Below, piece by piece: positions 1 through 7,197 of a stretch of DNA of 64,000 nt. A program made the position numbers and the translations under genes. The first letter of the stretch is position 1. Each line of letters begins with the position of its first letter. This DNA comes from Sediminitomix flava (lineage in GTDB: Bacteria > Bacteroidota > Bacteroidia > Cytophagales > Flammeovirgaceae), in assembly GCF_003149185.1 (NCBI RefSeq), contig NZ_QGDO01000001.1:372001-436000 (forward strand). The letters run 5' to 3'. The notes beneath the pieces were generated by a model. The model saw nothing but the letters and a program-made list of their open reading frames with translations, did not search any database and was not told the origin of the DNA.

Positions 1-146
1 GCCTTGATCAGTTTTTCTTCCTTACGAGAAGCAATCAGAACCTCTGCGCCGTACTGAAGAAAGTGTTTTGCTGTAGTGTAACCAATCCCACTTCCTCCCC
101 CTGTCACAACTACTTTTTGCCCTTTGAATATATCTTTTTGAAACAT
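1..146 (-). CDS. Short-chain dehydrogenase/reductase, N-terminal fragment (cut by window edge)
   Basis: Only the first 48 or so codons lie in the window; the gene runs off the left edge. The start ATG is at 146 on the minus strand. The fragment reads as a classical Rossmann nucleotide-binding start, with VVVTGGGSGIG (the TGxxxGIG motif) near residues 12-22, followed by a second strand ending in IASR. An Arg at that point in SDRs often signals NADP(H) preference. The wording around the glycine motif resembles 2,4-dienoyl-CoA/trans-2-enoyl-CoA reductase-type SDRs, which would fit the acyl-CoA operon it belongs to. It starts 28 bp after the BKACE stop, so it is probably the next gene of the same transcript. 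The substrate cannot be decided from this piece. Confidence 0.85.
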   Translation of the reverse strand, partial: MFQKDIFKGQKVVVTGGGSGIGYTTAKHFLQYGAEVLIASRKEEKLIK

Positions 147-174
147 GGTCTAATTCACGAATTAAAAAATAGAT

Positions 175-1050
175 TTAGCTCAATTCAGCATTCTCTTTCT
201 TTGGTAAAGCAAGAATTGCCCTCGCTTCTTCAATACTTGCCGGCTCACTGTCTAACATCCTCATCATCTCAACAGCCTTTTCCACACATTCACCATTTGA
301 TTTTGACATATCGCCATTTGGCAAGTAAAGATTGTCTTCCAAACCGACACGGAAGTTTCCTCCCATGGTGATTGCAGCAGCAACCATCTTCCATTGCTTG
401 CGCCCAATGCCGACTACTTGCCAATGTGCTTCAGAAGGGATTTGCTTTACTTGATGTAAGAGGTTCTCAGTGGTAGCGGGGATACCTCCTAAGACGCCCA
501 TGATCATACTAAACTGATAAGGTGGTTTCAGGATGCCCATATCTATGAGCGGCATGGCATTGTTGAGATGCCCAGTGTCAAAACACTCCATCTCTGGCCT
601 ACAATCGGCTTCATTCATCTTTTCTAAAAAGTATTTGATGTCTTTGAAAGGGTTTGCAAAGACAAAATCATGGTAAAATTGCTTTTGCTTTTTAGAATAG
701 ATGGCATAATTCATTGATCCCATATTGAGAGCAGCCATATCGGGCTGTAGTGCAGAGATATGATGGATGCGTTCTTCTTGAGGAATGCCAATTGCACCTG
801 TAGAATAGTTGATGATCACGTTCCCACACTTGGCTTTTACGGCTTCGTCAATTTTACGGTATGATTCTACATCATAGGCAGGCATTCCGTTATCTTGACG
901 TGCATGAATGTGTAAAATACTTGCTCCCGCCTCTATCGCCCTCCTTCCTTCTTCTGCGATTTCTTCTGCAGTATATGGAATTCCTTCACATTGTGTTCTA
1001 TTCGCCAAAACACCTGTCAAAGCAGCTGAAATAATTAGTTTTTGGGGCAT
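175..1050 (-). CDS. Beta-keto acid cleavage enzyme (BKACE, 3-keto-5-aminohexanoate cleavage protein family)
   Basis: A 291-residue protein of the BKACE/DUF849 family. Known members are Zn-dependent TIM barrels that condense a beta-keto acid with acetyl-CoA to give acetoacetate and a new CoA ester. The sequence shows the family's metal-binding HIHAR motif (residues 47-51), the INYSTG segment (about 80-85), the ECFDTGH segment (about 155-161) and the late RVGLEDN motif with its Glu (about 234-240). The length is typical. It sits fourth after the TetR gene in an operon with a biotin-dependent carboxylase and an enoyl-CoA hydratase, 97 bp after the hydratase and 28 bp before an SDR. The physiological keto acid is unknown: BKACE members act on lysine-, carnitine- and other-derived keto acids. 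The family call is firm; a specific substrate would be guesswork. Confidence 0.9.
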   Translation of the reverse strand: MPQKLIISAALTGVLANRTQCEGIPYTAEEIAEEGRRAIEAGASILHIHARQDNGMPAYDVESYRKIDEAVKAKCGNVIINYSTGAIGIPQEERIHHISALQPDMAALNMGSMNYAIYSKKQKQFYHDFVFANPFKDIKYFLEKMNEADCRPEMECFDTGHLNNAMPLIDMGILKPPYQFSMIMGVLGGIPATTENLLHQVKQIPSEAHWQVVGIGRKQWKMVAAAITMGGNFRVGLEDNLYLPNGDMSKSNGECVEKAVEMMRMLDSEPASIEEARAILALPKKENAELS

Positions 1051-1104
1051 TGTATGTGTTGTTTTTTGATAAAAAGTGTCTGTTCAATACGGTATTTATT
1101 ATAA

Positions 1105-1124
1105 AGACAAGGCATGCCTTGTCT
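1105..1124. repeat. Palindromic repeat copy 1 (perfect 20-bp palindrome)
   Basis: The sequence agacaaggcatgccttgtct is a perfect 20-bp palindrome followed by ctac. It lies in the gap between the enoyl-CoA hydratase and BKACE genes. The same core recurs in the two other large gaps of this operon. It would fold into a strong hairpin in the transcript but has no T-run, so it is not a standard terminator. Confidence 0.85.
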
Positions 1125-1147
1125 CTACATGTTCTTTAATGATAAAC

Positions 1148-1969
1148 CTACTTTCCTTCCCACACGGGATTTCGTTTTTCTTTAAATGCTTGAATGCCTT
1201 CTCTTGCATCTTGGGTTTGGATGACTTTTCCCAGCATATCTCTCAAATATTTGTGTTTCTCAGACTGACTTCCTTGGCTCAGCTTTCTATAAGCTTCAAT
1301 CCCATAGTGTAGTGCAAGGGGCGCATTGGCAGAAAGCTCTTTTACAATCTTATTTACGGCTTCATCTAATTCAGATTCTTGGGCAATTTCAGTGACTAAG
1401 CCTAACTCTTTGGCTTCGTCGACAGGTAAATCATATCCTCTCAGACACCAGTCCAAGACTTTTCGTGCAGGCATGACATCCATAAGGCTCGCCATGACTT
1501 GGAAAGGGAACAATCCCCTTTTTACTTCGGGAAGCCCCAATCGGATGCCTTCTTTTGCGACAACTTGAGTTGCTCCAGCCAAAAGTAAGAAGCCACCAGC
1601 GAAGACGGGACCTTGTACCTTGACAACGCAAGGTTTGTGACACTTAAAGAAGATTTCTCCAATCAAGATTTCTTCTTCAGCAGTGGGTACCGTAGAGTCA
1701 TGTTCTTCAATGACACCCATAAATGCCTTCAAATCGGCTCCCGAACAGAAAATATCACCGTTCGCTTGTAAGAGTACCACTCGAATATCGCCATGATGAT
1801 GTGCATAAGCGAAGGCGAAGGCCATCTCATTGAGCATGACAGGGTGCAATGCGTTCTTTTTGTTTGGTCGGTTTAGCGTTACAACCAAAGCATGCTCTTT
1901 TACCGCTAGCTCAATAAAAGCGAAGTGGTAAGTAAAGATGTTTTCGGTTTGATCTTTCGTAAAATACAT
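1148..1969 (-). CDS. Enoyl-CoA hydratase/isomerase family protein (crotonase fold)
   Basis: A 273-residue crotonase-superfamily protein that presumably hydrates a 2-enoyl-CoA or a methylglutaconyl-CoA-type ester in the cytoplasm. Visible hallmarks are LNRPNKKNALHPVM near residues 33-46, the first oxyanion-hole segment FCSGADLKAF (about 73-82) and the second oxyanion segment around VQGPVFAGGFLLL. In the position usually held by the first hydratase Glu the protein has PVFAGG, so standard hydratase chemistry should not be assumed. A C-terminal EGIQAFKEKRNPVW segment matches the usual family tail. Its position beside a methylcrotonyl-type carboxylase suggests methylglutaconyl-CoA hydratase, but this is inferred from neighbours. 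The start ATG at 1969 gives a normal family length. The gaps on both sides carry palindromic repeat copies. Confidence 0.85.
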   Translation of the reverse strand: MYFTKDQTENIFTYHFAFIELAVKEHALVVTLNRPNKKNALHPVMLNEMAFAFAYAHHHGDIRVVLLQANGDIFCSGADLKAFMGVIEEHDSTVPTAEEEILIGEIFFKCHKPCVVKVQGPVFAGGFLLLAGATQVVAKEGIRLGLPEVKRGLFPFQVMASLMDVMPARKVLDWCLRGYDLPVDEAKELGLVTEIAQESELDEAVNKIVKELSANAPLALHYGIEAYRKLSQGSQSEKHKYLRDMLGKVIQTQDAREGIQAFKEKRNPVWEGK

Positions 1970-2045
1970 GTTGTCTATTGTGTTTATCTAGTCGTTGATG
2001 TTCTATTTCAGTTTTTTGTGTTGATACACTATGAATTTATGATAA

Positions 2046-2076
2046 AGACAAGGTATGACTGCGTCCGCCCTTGTCT
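2046..2076. repeat. Palindromic repeat copy 2 (interrupted)
   Basis: The outer arms agacaagg (2046-2053) and ccttgtct (2069-2076), followed by ctac, match copies 1 and 3. Here the centre is a 15-bp insert, tatgactgcgtccgc, in place of the CATG-type core. It lies between the biotin carboxylase and enoyl-CoA hydratase genes. A similar phrase (gaactgcgttcgcctc) occurs at about 4346-4361, near copy 3. Confidence 0.75.
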
Positions 2077-2125
2077 CTACGCTATGGATAGTGATTTTCC
2101 GACAGTGCGAATAGCATAAGAGCCA

Positions 2126-4105
2126 TTAATCCTCCTCAATTTTTAATAAAAGCGTACCTGCCTCTACTTGATCGTTGGTTCTGATAAATATATCCACGAT
2201 GCTTCCATCTGCATTTGCAGTGATGGTATTCTCCATCTTCATGGAAGTTAGGATTAACAAGGCTTGTCCTTTTGATACCTTGTTTCCCTTCTCTACCAAG
2301 ACCTTGATGATCTCTCCGGGCATTGGCGCGGTATACCCGCCCTTGATTTCTTCTTTCTCTGGCAAAGGCAATCGTTCCAAAAGTGTCGTTTCGGTTACTT
2401 TTGCCTTATTACTTTCTTTTACGTAATAAGTACCGCTTCCAGCTATTGTGTACGTCTTGACAGCATCATTAAGCTGTATTCTGATGCTTTGCTCATCTGT
2501 GGAAAGTACAGAAGCTTTATAGTTCTGATCATTGACCGAAATCTCAAAACCAGTTTTTACGACCTTATAATTAACTTGTACTTCGTTTTCTCCCACTTGA
2601 TACTTGTCAAATTGGGGTTGATAGAAGTTATTGCGCCATGCAGAAGGCAAGTTGCCAAGGACATGCTTCTTCTGATTTCGTTGATTCCACCTGAATAACG
2701 ATAGTGCGATCAATGGTTCAATTTGCGCAGCGCTTTGTTCTTGTTGATATTTTAAAAGAATGTCAGTTTCATCGAAAAGACGAGTGTGATATACCCCTTT
2801 TTGAATGTTTTCTTGCTCAAATAGGTATTGCAAAAAGTCTTGATTGGTAGTTAAGCCCAAGCAATCTGTTTTCCCTAAGACAAAGTGCATCTTACGAAAA
2901 GCAGCATCACGGTTTTCTGCCCAAACAACAAGCTTCGCTATCATTGGGTCATAAAATACGCTGACGTCATCGCCTGTCTGAACGGCAGATTCATAACGTA
3001 CCCCTTCCATATTTACTTCCGACCATTTCAGTACAGTACCAGTAGCGGGCAAGAAGCCTTTCATACTGTCTTCGGCATATAACCGAAGCTCTACGGCATA
3101 GCCTTTTTGAGGAATGTCATCTTGATTTGTGATTGGTAAGACTTCTCCTTGGGCTACTCTTATTTGCCACTCAACAAGATCGAGTCCTGTTATCATTTCA
3201 GTGACTGGATGCTCGACTTGTAGACGTGTATTTACTTCCAAAAAGTAGTACTGACCGTCTTCGGTAAGGATAAACTCGACAGTCCCCGCATTTACATAGT
3301 TTAATGCTTTAGCTGCGTTTATTGCAGAGCTTGCCATCTGTTCTTTCACCGATGCTGAGAGTACAGGCGAAGGTGATTCTTCTAAAATCTTCTGATGACG
3401 GCGTTGTAGTGAGCATTCTCTTTCATGAAGATGAATTGCATTGCCATGTTCATCACCAAATATTTGGAATTCGATGTGTCTAGCTCTTTCAAAATACTTT
3501 TCGAGCATCATGGCATCGTCACCGAAAGCATTTTTAGCCTCGCTTTTTGCCATTTCATAGGCACTTTGCATTTGAGACGGCTGTTCTACAATTCGCATTC
3601 CCTTTCCACCACCTCCAGCAACGGCTTTCAGTAATACGGGATAGCCAATGCTTTCTGCCTCTGTGGTGAATCGTTCTAAAGATTGGTCGTCACCTTTATA
3701 TCCCGGAATGACAGGTACATCATGTGCTTCCATCAGACTTTTTGCCAAGGATTTTGATCCCATTTGCTCGATGCTATCTGCTTTCGGTCCGATGAAAATA
3801 ATTCCGCTCTCTCTACAAGCTGTTGCAAAAGCAGCATTTTCAGCTAAAAACCCATATCCGGGATGTATCGCTGTGGCTTCAGTAGCCTTTGCCGCATTCA
3901 ATACTTTCTCAAAGTTGAGGTAAGTATCTGCGGGAGCATTTCCGCCTAATGCAATCGCCTCATCTGCCTCTTGTACAAAGAGTGCATTGGCATCTGCATC
4001 AGAAAAAATAGCAACGGAACGAATCCCCATCTTCTGACAGGCACGAATGATTCTTCGGGCAATCTCACCTCTGTTGGCAATCAGTATAGATTCAATGATA
4101 CGCAT
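2126..4105 (-). CDS. Biotin carboxylase / biotin carboxyl carrier subunit of an acyl-CoA carboxylase (methylcrotonyl-CoA type)
   Basis: About 659 residues from the chosen ATG at 4105 (an ATG at 4111 is equally possible; a further extension to a TTG at 4177 is not homologous to the family). It carries out ATP-dependent carboxylation of biotin and carries the carboxybiotin to the partner carboxyltransferase. The N-terminus ILIANRGEIARR is the biotin-carboxylase start. The ATP-grasp glycine loop GGGGKGM lies near residue 165 and FLEVNTRLQVEHPVTE near 290. The C-terminal carrier domain has the biotinylation motif SMKMENT, with the target Lys at about residue 623. The fused carboxylase-carrier layout and length are those of the alpha subunits of methylcrotonyl-, geranyl- and propionyl-CoA carboxylases. 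The carboxyltransferase gene upstream in the operon is the obvious partner. Confidence 0.93.
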   Translation of the reverse strand: MRIIESILIANRGEIARRIIRACQKMGIRSVAIFSDADANALFVQEADEAIALGGNAPADTYLNFEKVLNAAKATEATAIHPGYGFLAENAAFATACRESGIIFIGPKADSIEQMGSKSLAKSLMEAHDVPVIPGYKGDDQSLERFTTEAESIGYPVLLKAVAGGGGKGMRIVEQPSQMQSAYEMAKSEAKNAFGDDAMMLEKYFERARHIEFQIFGDEHGNAIHLHERECSLQRRHQKILEESPSPVLSASVKEQMASSAINAAKALNYVNAGTVEFILTEDGQYYFLEVNTRLQVEHPVTEMITGLDLVEWQIRVAQGEVLPITNQDDIPQKGYAVELRLYAEDSMKGFLPATGTVLKWSEVNMEGVRYESAVQTGDDVSVFYDPMIAKLVVWAENRDAAFRKMHFVLGKTDCLGLTTNQDFLQYLFEQENIQKGVYHTRLFDETDILLKYQQEQSAAQIEPLIALSLFRWNQRNQKKHVLGNLPSAWRNNFYQPQFDKYQVGENEVQVNYKVVKTGFEISVNDQNYKASVLSTDEQSIRIQLNDAVKTYTIAGSGTYYVKESNKAKVTETTLLERLPLPEKEEIKGGYTAPMPGEIIKVLVEKGNKVSKGQALLILTSMKMENTITANADGSIVDIFIRTNDQVEAGTLLLKIEED

Positions 4106-4437
4106 TGACATTGGTCTGTTGTTTTCGGGTAAAAAGTGTTTTGGTCGTAGATGATTACAAATACTCGGTGTACACAAAAAAAGTGGTTACACGTTATGTT
4201 TGACTGACTAAATTATCTGATGATAATGTCTTTGTTTATGTTGTATTTTCAGTCGTAGAGACAAGGCATGCCTTGTCTGTACCTAGTACGGTCTATCTGA
4301 TGATAATTCTCTCTATTCTAAACTTTAGAATATATTTTTCGAGTCTGAAGAACTGCGTTCGCCTCTTTCTTTCACTCATAAACTCTTAAATCACTTCGTT
4401 AACTCTAAGAATAGAGAAGGTAATCAACAAATACAGC
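4106..4437. other. 332-bp intragenic-operon gap holding repeats
   Basis: No coding sequence is seen between the carboxyltransferase and biotin carboxylase genes. The gap holds palindromic repeat copy 3 (4259-4278), a 14-bp direct repeat flanking it (4214-4227 and 4294-4307) and a further 10-bp inverted repeat (4310-4319 with 4408-4417). It is unusually long for an operon spacer in this window. Confidence 0.7.
4259..4278. repeat. Palindromic repeat copy 3 (perfect 20-bp palindrome)
   Basis: The 20-bp core is identical to copy 1 (agacaaggcatgccttgtct), with gtag before it and gtac after it, so the near-palindrome extends to 28 bp (4255-4282). It is flanked by a direct repeat, tatctgatgataat, at 4214-4227 and 4294-4307. 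This direct repeat was not seen at the other copies. Confidence 0.85.
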
Positions 4438-6036
4438 TTACATTCTGAAGACTCCATAAGAAGAAGTGCCTTCGTAGACTTTATTGTTGACGATGGCAAG
4501 GCAAAAGCCCAAATAGTTTCGGGATTCTCTCGGGTCGAGGATGCCATCATCCCAAAGTTGCCCTGTACTGTAGAAAGCTGTCGACTTCTTATCGACTTCT
4601 GCCATCATATATGCTCTCAAGTTCTTTGCTTGCTCTTCATCGTAAGGAAGTCCAGCCTTTTGTGCAGCTTCTCTTTGGATCAGTTCCATGACCCCAGCCA
4701 ATTGTTCCCCTCCCATTACCGCAATCTTTGAGTTCGGATAAGCAAAAAGGAAGTCCGGTTCGTAAGCTCTGCCATTCATTGCGTAATTCCCTGCCCCAAA
4801 TGAGGCTCCGACCATCAGCGTAATAGATGGTACTTCACTATTGGAAACCGCATTAATCAGTTTTGCACCATTTTTTATGATTCCTCCCTCTTCGTAGTCT
4901 TTTCCAACCATAAATCCAGTGATATTTTGGAGAAAGATAAGAGGTGTATTGTTCTGATTACAGAGCTGAATGAATTGTGCTCCTTTATTTGCCGATTCAG
5001 AGAATAGCACACCGTTGTTTGCGATAATCCCGACTTTATATCCGTGGATTTTGGCAAAACATGTCACTAATGTGTTTCCATAATCAGGTTTAAATTCTGA
5101 AAACTCGGAACCATCTACAATTCTCGCAATGACTTCTCTTGCATCATAAGGTACTTTAATATCTGCAGAGACAATACCGAGCAGTTCATCGATATCATAG
5201 ACCGGTTCTTGTACCTCGGTGTCTGGTACTTGTTGTGGAGTGGCATCTTTCAGTTGCGCTACAACCTCTCGGGCTAACCGGATGGCATCGTACTCGTCTT
5301 CTGCCAAATAATCGGAAACTCCAGAGACTTTAGAGTGCATGCTTGCCCCTCCTAAAGATTCATCATCTACGACTTCATTGGTCGCCATCTTGACAAGTGG
5401 AGGTCCTGCCAAAAATACCTTTGCTTTATCCTTAACGAAGATTGCATAGTCGGACATTCCAGGAACATATGCCCCACCTGCAGTGCTATTTCCGAAGACT
5501 ACCGAGATATTTGGGATGCCTTTCTTGGAACGACGGGTTATGTCACGGAAACTTGCGCCTCCGTAATTGAAAATTCTTTCTTGCTCAGGAAGATGAGCAC
5601 CCGCGGACTCCACCAAGTTGACAACAGGAAGGTGATGTTTCTCTGCGATCTCCCCCAAACGTAAACTTTTATTGAGTGTAGCGTAATCTACTGCTCCACC
5701 TTTCAAAGTTCCAATGTTTGAAATGACCATGCAGAGTTTCCCACACACGAGTCCAACTCCTCCAACGGTCGTACCGCCAACACCTAAGCCTTTTCCTCCT
5801 AAACCAACAAGTGGCATCAGTTCGAGAAAGGGAGAATCTTGGTCTAGAAGAAGTTCTACACGTTCACGAGCGAGTAATTTGCCTTTACTTCTCGCCTTGA
5901 GGATGTGTTTTTCCTTTCCTTGGAATCGACTTTTCTCCATTTTAAGGTTCAAGTCGTTCAAGAGGACTGACATTTCCTCATAATTCTTTTGATAAGCCTC
6001 TGAGTGCTTGTTTACTTGGGTTTGGAATAGACGCAT
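4438..6036 (-). CDS. Acyl-CoA carboxylase carboxyltransferase subunit (methylcrotonoyl-CoA carboxylase beta type)
   Basis: A 532-residue carboxyltransferase that moves the carboxyl group from biotin to an acyl-CoA. The N-terminal region LLARERVELLLDQDSPFLEL and the SAGAHLPEQ segment are family signatures. The oxyanion segments GNSTAGGAYVPGMSDY and GASFGAGNYAMNGRAY are intact. The closing block VMGGEQLAGV, then LWDDGILDPRESR and a final FGVFRM-like GVFRM end, match methylcrotonyl/geranyl-CoA carboxylases better than propionyl-CoA carboxylases. It is the first structural gene after the TetR regulator (46-bp gap) and is followed by the alpha subunit after a repeat-filled gap. Leucine/isovalerate catabolism is the most economical role, but isovaleryl-CoA dehydrogenase and HMG-CoA lyase genes are not in this window. 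Confidence 0.92.
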   Translation of the reverse strand: MRLFQTQVNKHSEAYQKNYEEMSVLLNDLNLKMEKSRFQGKEKHILKARSKGKLLARERVELLLDQDSPFLELMPLVGLGGKGLGVGGTTVGGVGLVCGKLCMVISNIGTLKGGAVDYATLNKSLRLGEIAEKHHLPVVNLVESAGAHLPEQERIFNYGGASFRDITRRSKKGIPNISVVFGNSTAGGAYVPGMSDYAIFVKDKAKVFLAGPPLVKMATNEVVDDESLGGASMHSKVSGVSDYLAEDEYDAIRLAREVVAQLKDATPQQVPDTEVQEPVYDIDELLGIVSADIKVPYDAREVIARIVDGSEFSEFKPDYGNTLVTCFAKIHGYKVGIIANNGVLFSESANKGAQFIQLCNQNNTPLIFLQNITGFMVGKDYEEGGIIKNGAKLINAVSNSEVPSITLMVGASFGAGNYAMNGRAYEPDFLFAYPNSKIAVMGGEQLAGVMELIQREAAQKAGLPYDEEQAKNLRAYMMAEVDKKSTAFYSTGQLWDDGILDPRESRNYLGFCLAIVNNKVYEGTSSYGVFRM

Positions 6037-6082
6037 AGTCTTTGGGTGTTCCTAAATAATCTATGTAGAAAAAGTTTTACTG

Positions 6083-6709
6083 CTATTTCAACAATGCTCG
6101 CTCAAAATTCTCTCTTCCTTTGTCTGTAAGATAAGGTTTGAACATATCCCACATTGCTTTTCGGACTTCAAGCTCCCATGCCTGTTCTGAAGGGGTGATG
6201 AATTCTTGTACTGGCCAGTGGAAGAGTGTCATCCACACGAGTTTGGCTAGTCTTTCATACTGTCCTTCTTCTTGTTCCGCGATCATATTCCCTGATCCCA
6301 CCGAATAATCGAACATTGCTTTGATATATGCGATGTGTTCATGGGCGTACTTGCTTTGTAGCTTCCCTAATTCGGGAAATTGACGAAACAAAGACATGGT
6401 ATCTAGGATGACGAACTTATATTTCTCGGTCAGACCGATGATCATAAGAGACTGACGGTTGATGACTTCAAAAGATGGAATGGCTTGTACTTCCGATAAA
6501 GCAGTTTTGCGTTCATTTTCCATCTGTACGAAGAGCATCTCGACAATCACGTTTTTATTCTTGAAATGATAAGCGAGATTGCCGGGACTCAGCCCTGCTT
6601 CCTCAGAAATATCTCGCATTGTGACTCCACCGACTCCTTTTGTATTAAAAAGCTCTAATGCCGCATCTAAAATCCTTTCTTTCGTGCTCAATTTCTTCGG
6701 TGCTGTCAT
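6083..6709 (-). CDS. TetR/AcrR-family transcriptional regulator
   Basis: A 208-residue protein with an N-terminal TetR helix-turn-helix: STKERILDAALELFNTKGVGGVTMRDISEEAGLSPGNLAYHF covers about residues 7-50 when read in pieces, including the hallmark 'GNLAYHFKNK' turn. The remainder is a helical ligand-binding domain without a recognisable subfamily signature. It stands at the head of the acyl-CoA operon, 46 bp before the carboxyltransferase gene, so it is probably an autoregulated repressor responding to an acyl-CoA or related acid. That ligand is inferred from context only. Confidence 0.9.
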   Translation of the reverse strand: MTAPKKLSTKERILDAALELFNTKGVGGVTMRDISEEAGLSPGNLAYHFKNKNVIVEMLFVQMENERKTALSEVQAIPSFEVINRQSLMIIGLTEKYKFVILDTMSLFRQFPELGKLQSKYAHEHIAYIKAMFDYSVGSGNMIAEQEEGQYERLAKLVWMTLFHWPVQEFITPSEQAWELEVRKAMWDMFKPYLTDKGRENFERALLK

Positions 6710-6929
6710 ATCATTTTCAGTTCCTCATTCTAAAATCCTTAAATAAATTAGAACAAGAATTCTAATTTTACAAGCACACTAAAGAAAAAGTTTAAAAAAT
6801 ACACTTAATAATCTTCAGTACATGGTCATTTGTCTTCAGATTTAGATAAATGATGTTAAGTACAGCTAACTCTTTGCTTAAATAGCAGTTATAGTTATAG
6901 TTTTAGTATAAGACTAAAAATTAAAGAAA

Positions 6930-7163
6930 ATGATTGAATTGACGATAAACCCTACGGACAAGAAACAACTCAAAATCAAACAGACATTAGAGGATATGTC
7001 TTTGGCTAGAAAAGTAGTTGAAAAAGAAAATCATCAAAGCCCAACACTTTCACACAGTGGTAAAACGTATTCAGGATTTGATGATATTGAAAAGTATATC
7101 GAAGAATTAGTCCAGTTACAGAAGCAGTGGTATGCTTGCCGATGTGATATGTTTGCTGATTAA
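6930..7163 (+). CDS. Small conserved-looking protein with C-terminal CRCD motif
   Basis: A 77-residue protein of no assigned function. The middle, SPTLSHSGKTYSGFDDIEKYIEEL, resembles the 'Pro - short strand - Gly - helix' half of thioredoxin/glutathione-S-transferase-like folds. The protein ends in WYACRCDMFAD, with a CxC pair that could bind metal or form a disulfide. An AAAGAAA stretch lies just upstream of the ATG. It has its own 5' region and is convergent with the SDR gene; their ends share a hairpin. The fold suggestion is weak. Confidence 0.65.
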   Translation: MIELTINPTDKKQLKIKQTLEDMSLARKVVEKENHQSPTLSHSGKTYSGFDDIEKYIEELVQLQKQWYACRCDMFAD

Positions 7164-7197
7164 ATTAAAGTGGTCTATCGCTTGACCACTTTAATTT
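7162..7197. terminator. Shared hairpin at the convergent gene ends
   Basis: The arms 7162-7175 and 7184-7197 are 14-bp perfect complements with an 8-nt loop. The hairpin overlaps the stop codons of both convergent genes (7163 plus strand, 7191 minus strand). There is no long T-run, so it may stabilise or terminate only weakly. Confidence 0.55.

Noticed and set aside
2126-4177. Upstream TTG start of the biotin carboxylase gene at 4177
   Set aside because: The added N-terminal residues are not homologous to the family; the ATG at 4105 or 4111 sits directly before the conserved ILIANRGE start.
4875-5057. Short minus-strand frame inside the carboxyltransferase gene
   Set aside because: It overlaps conserved carboxylase motifs in another frame and shows no features of a gene.
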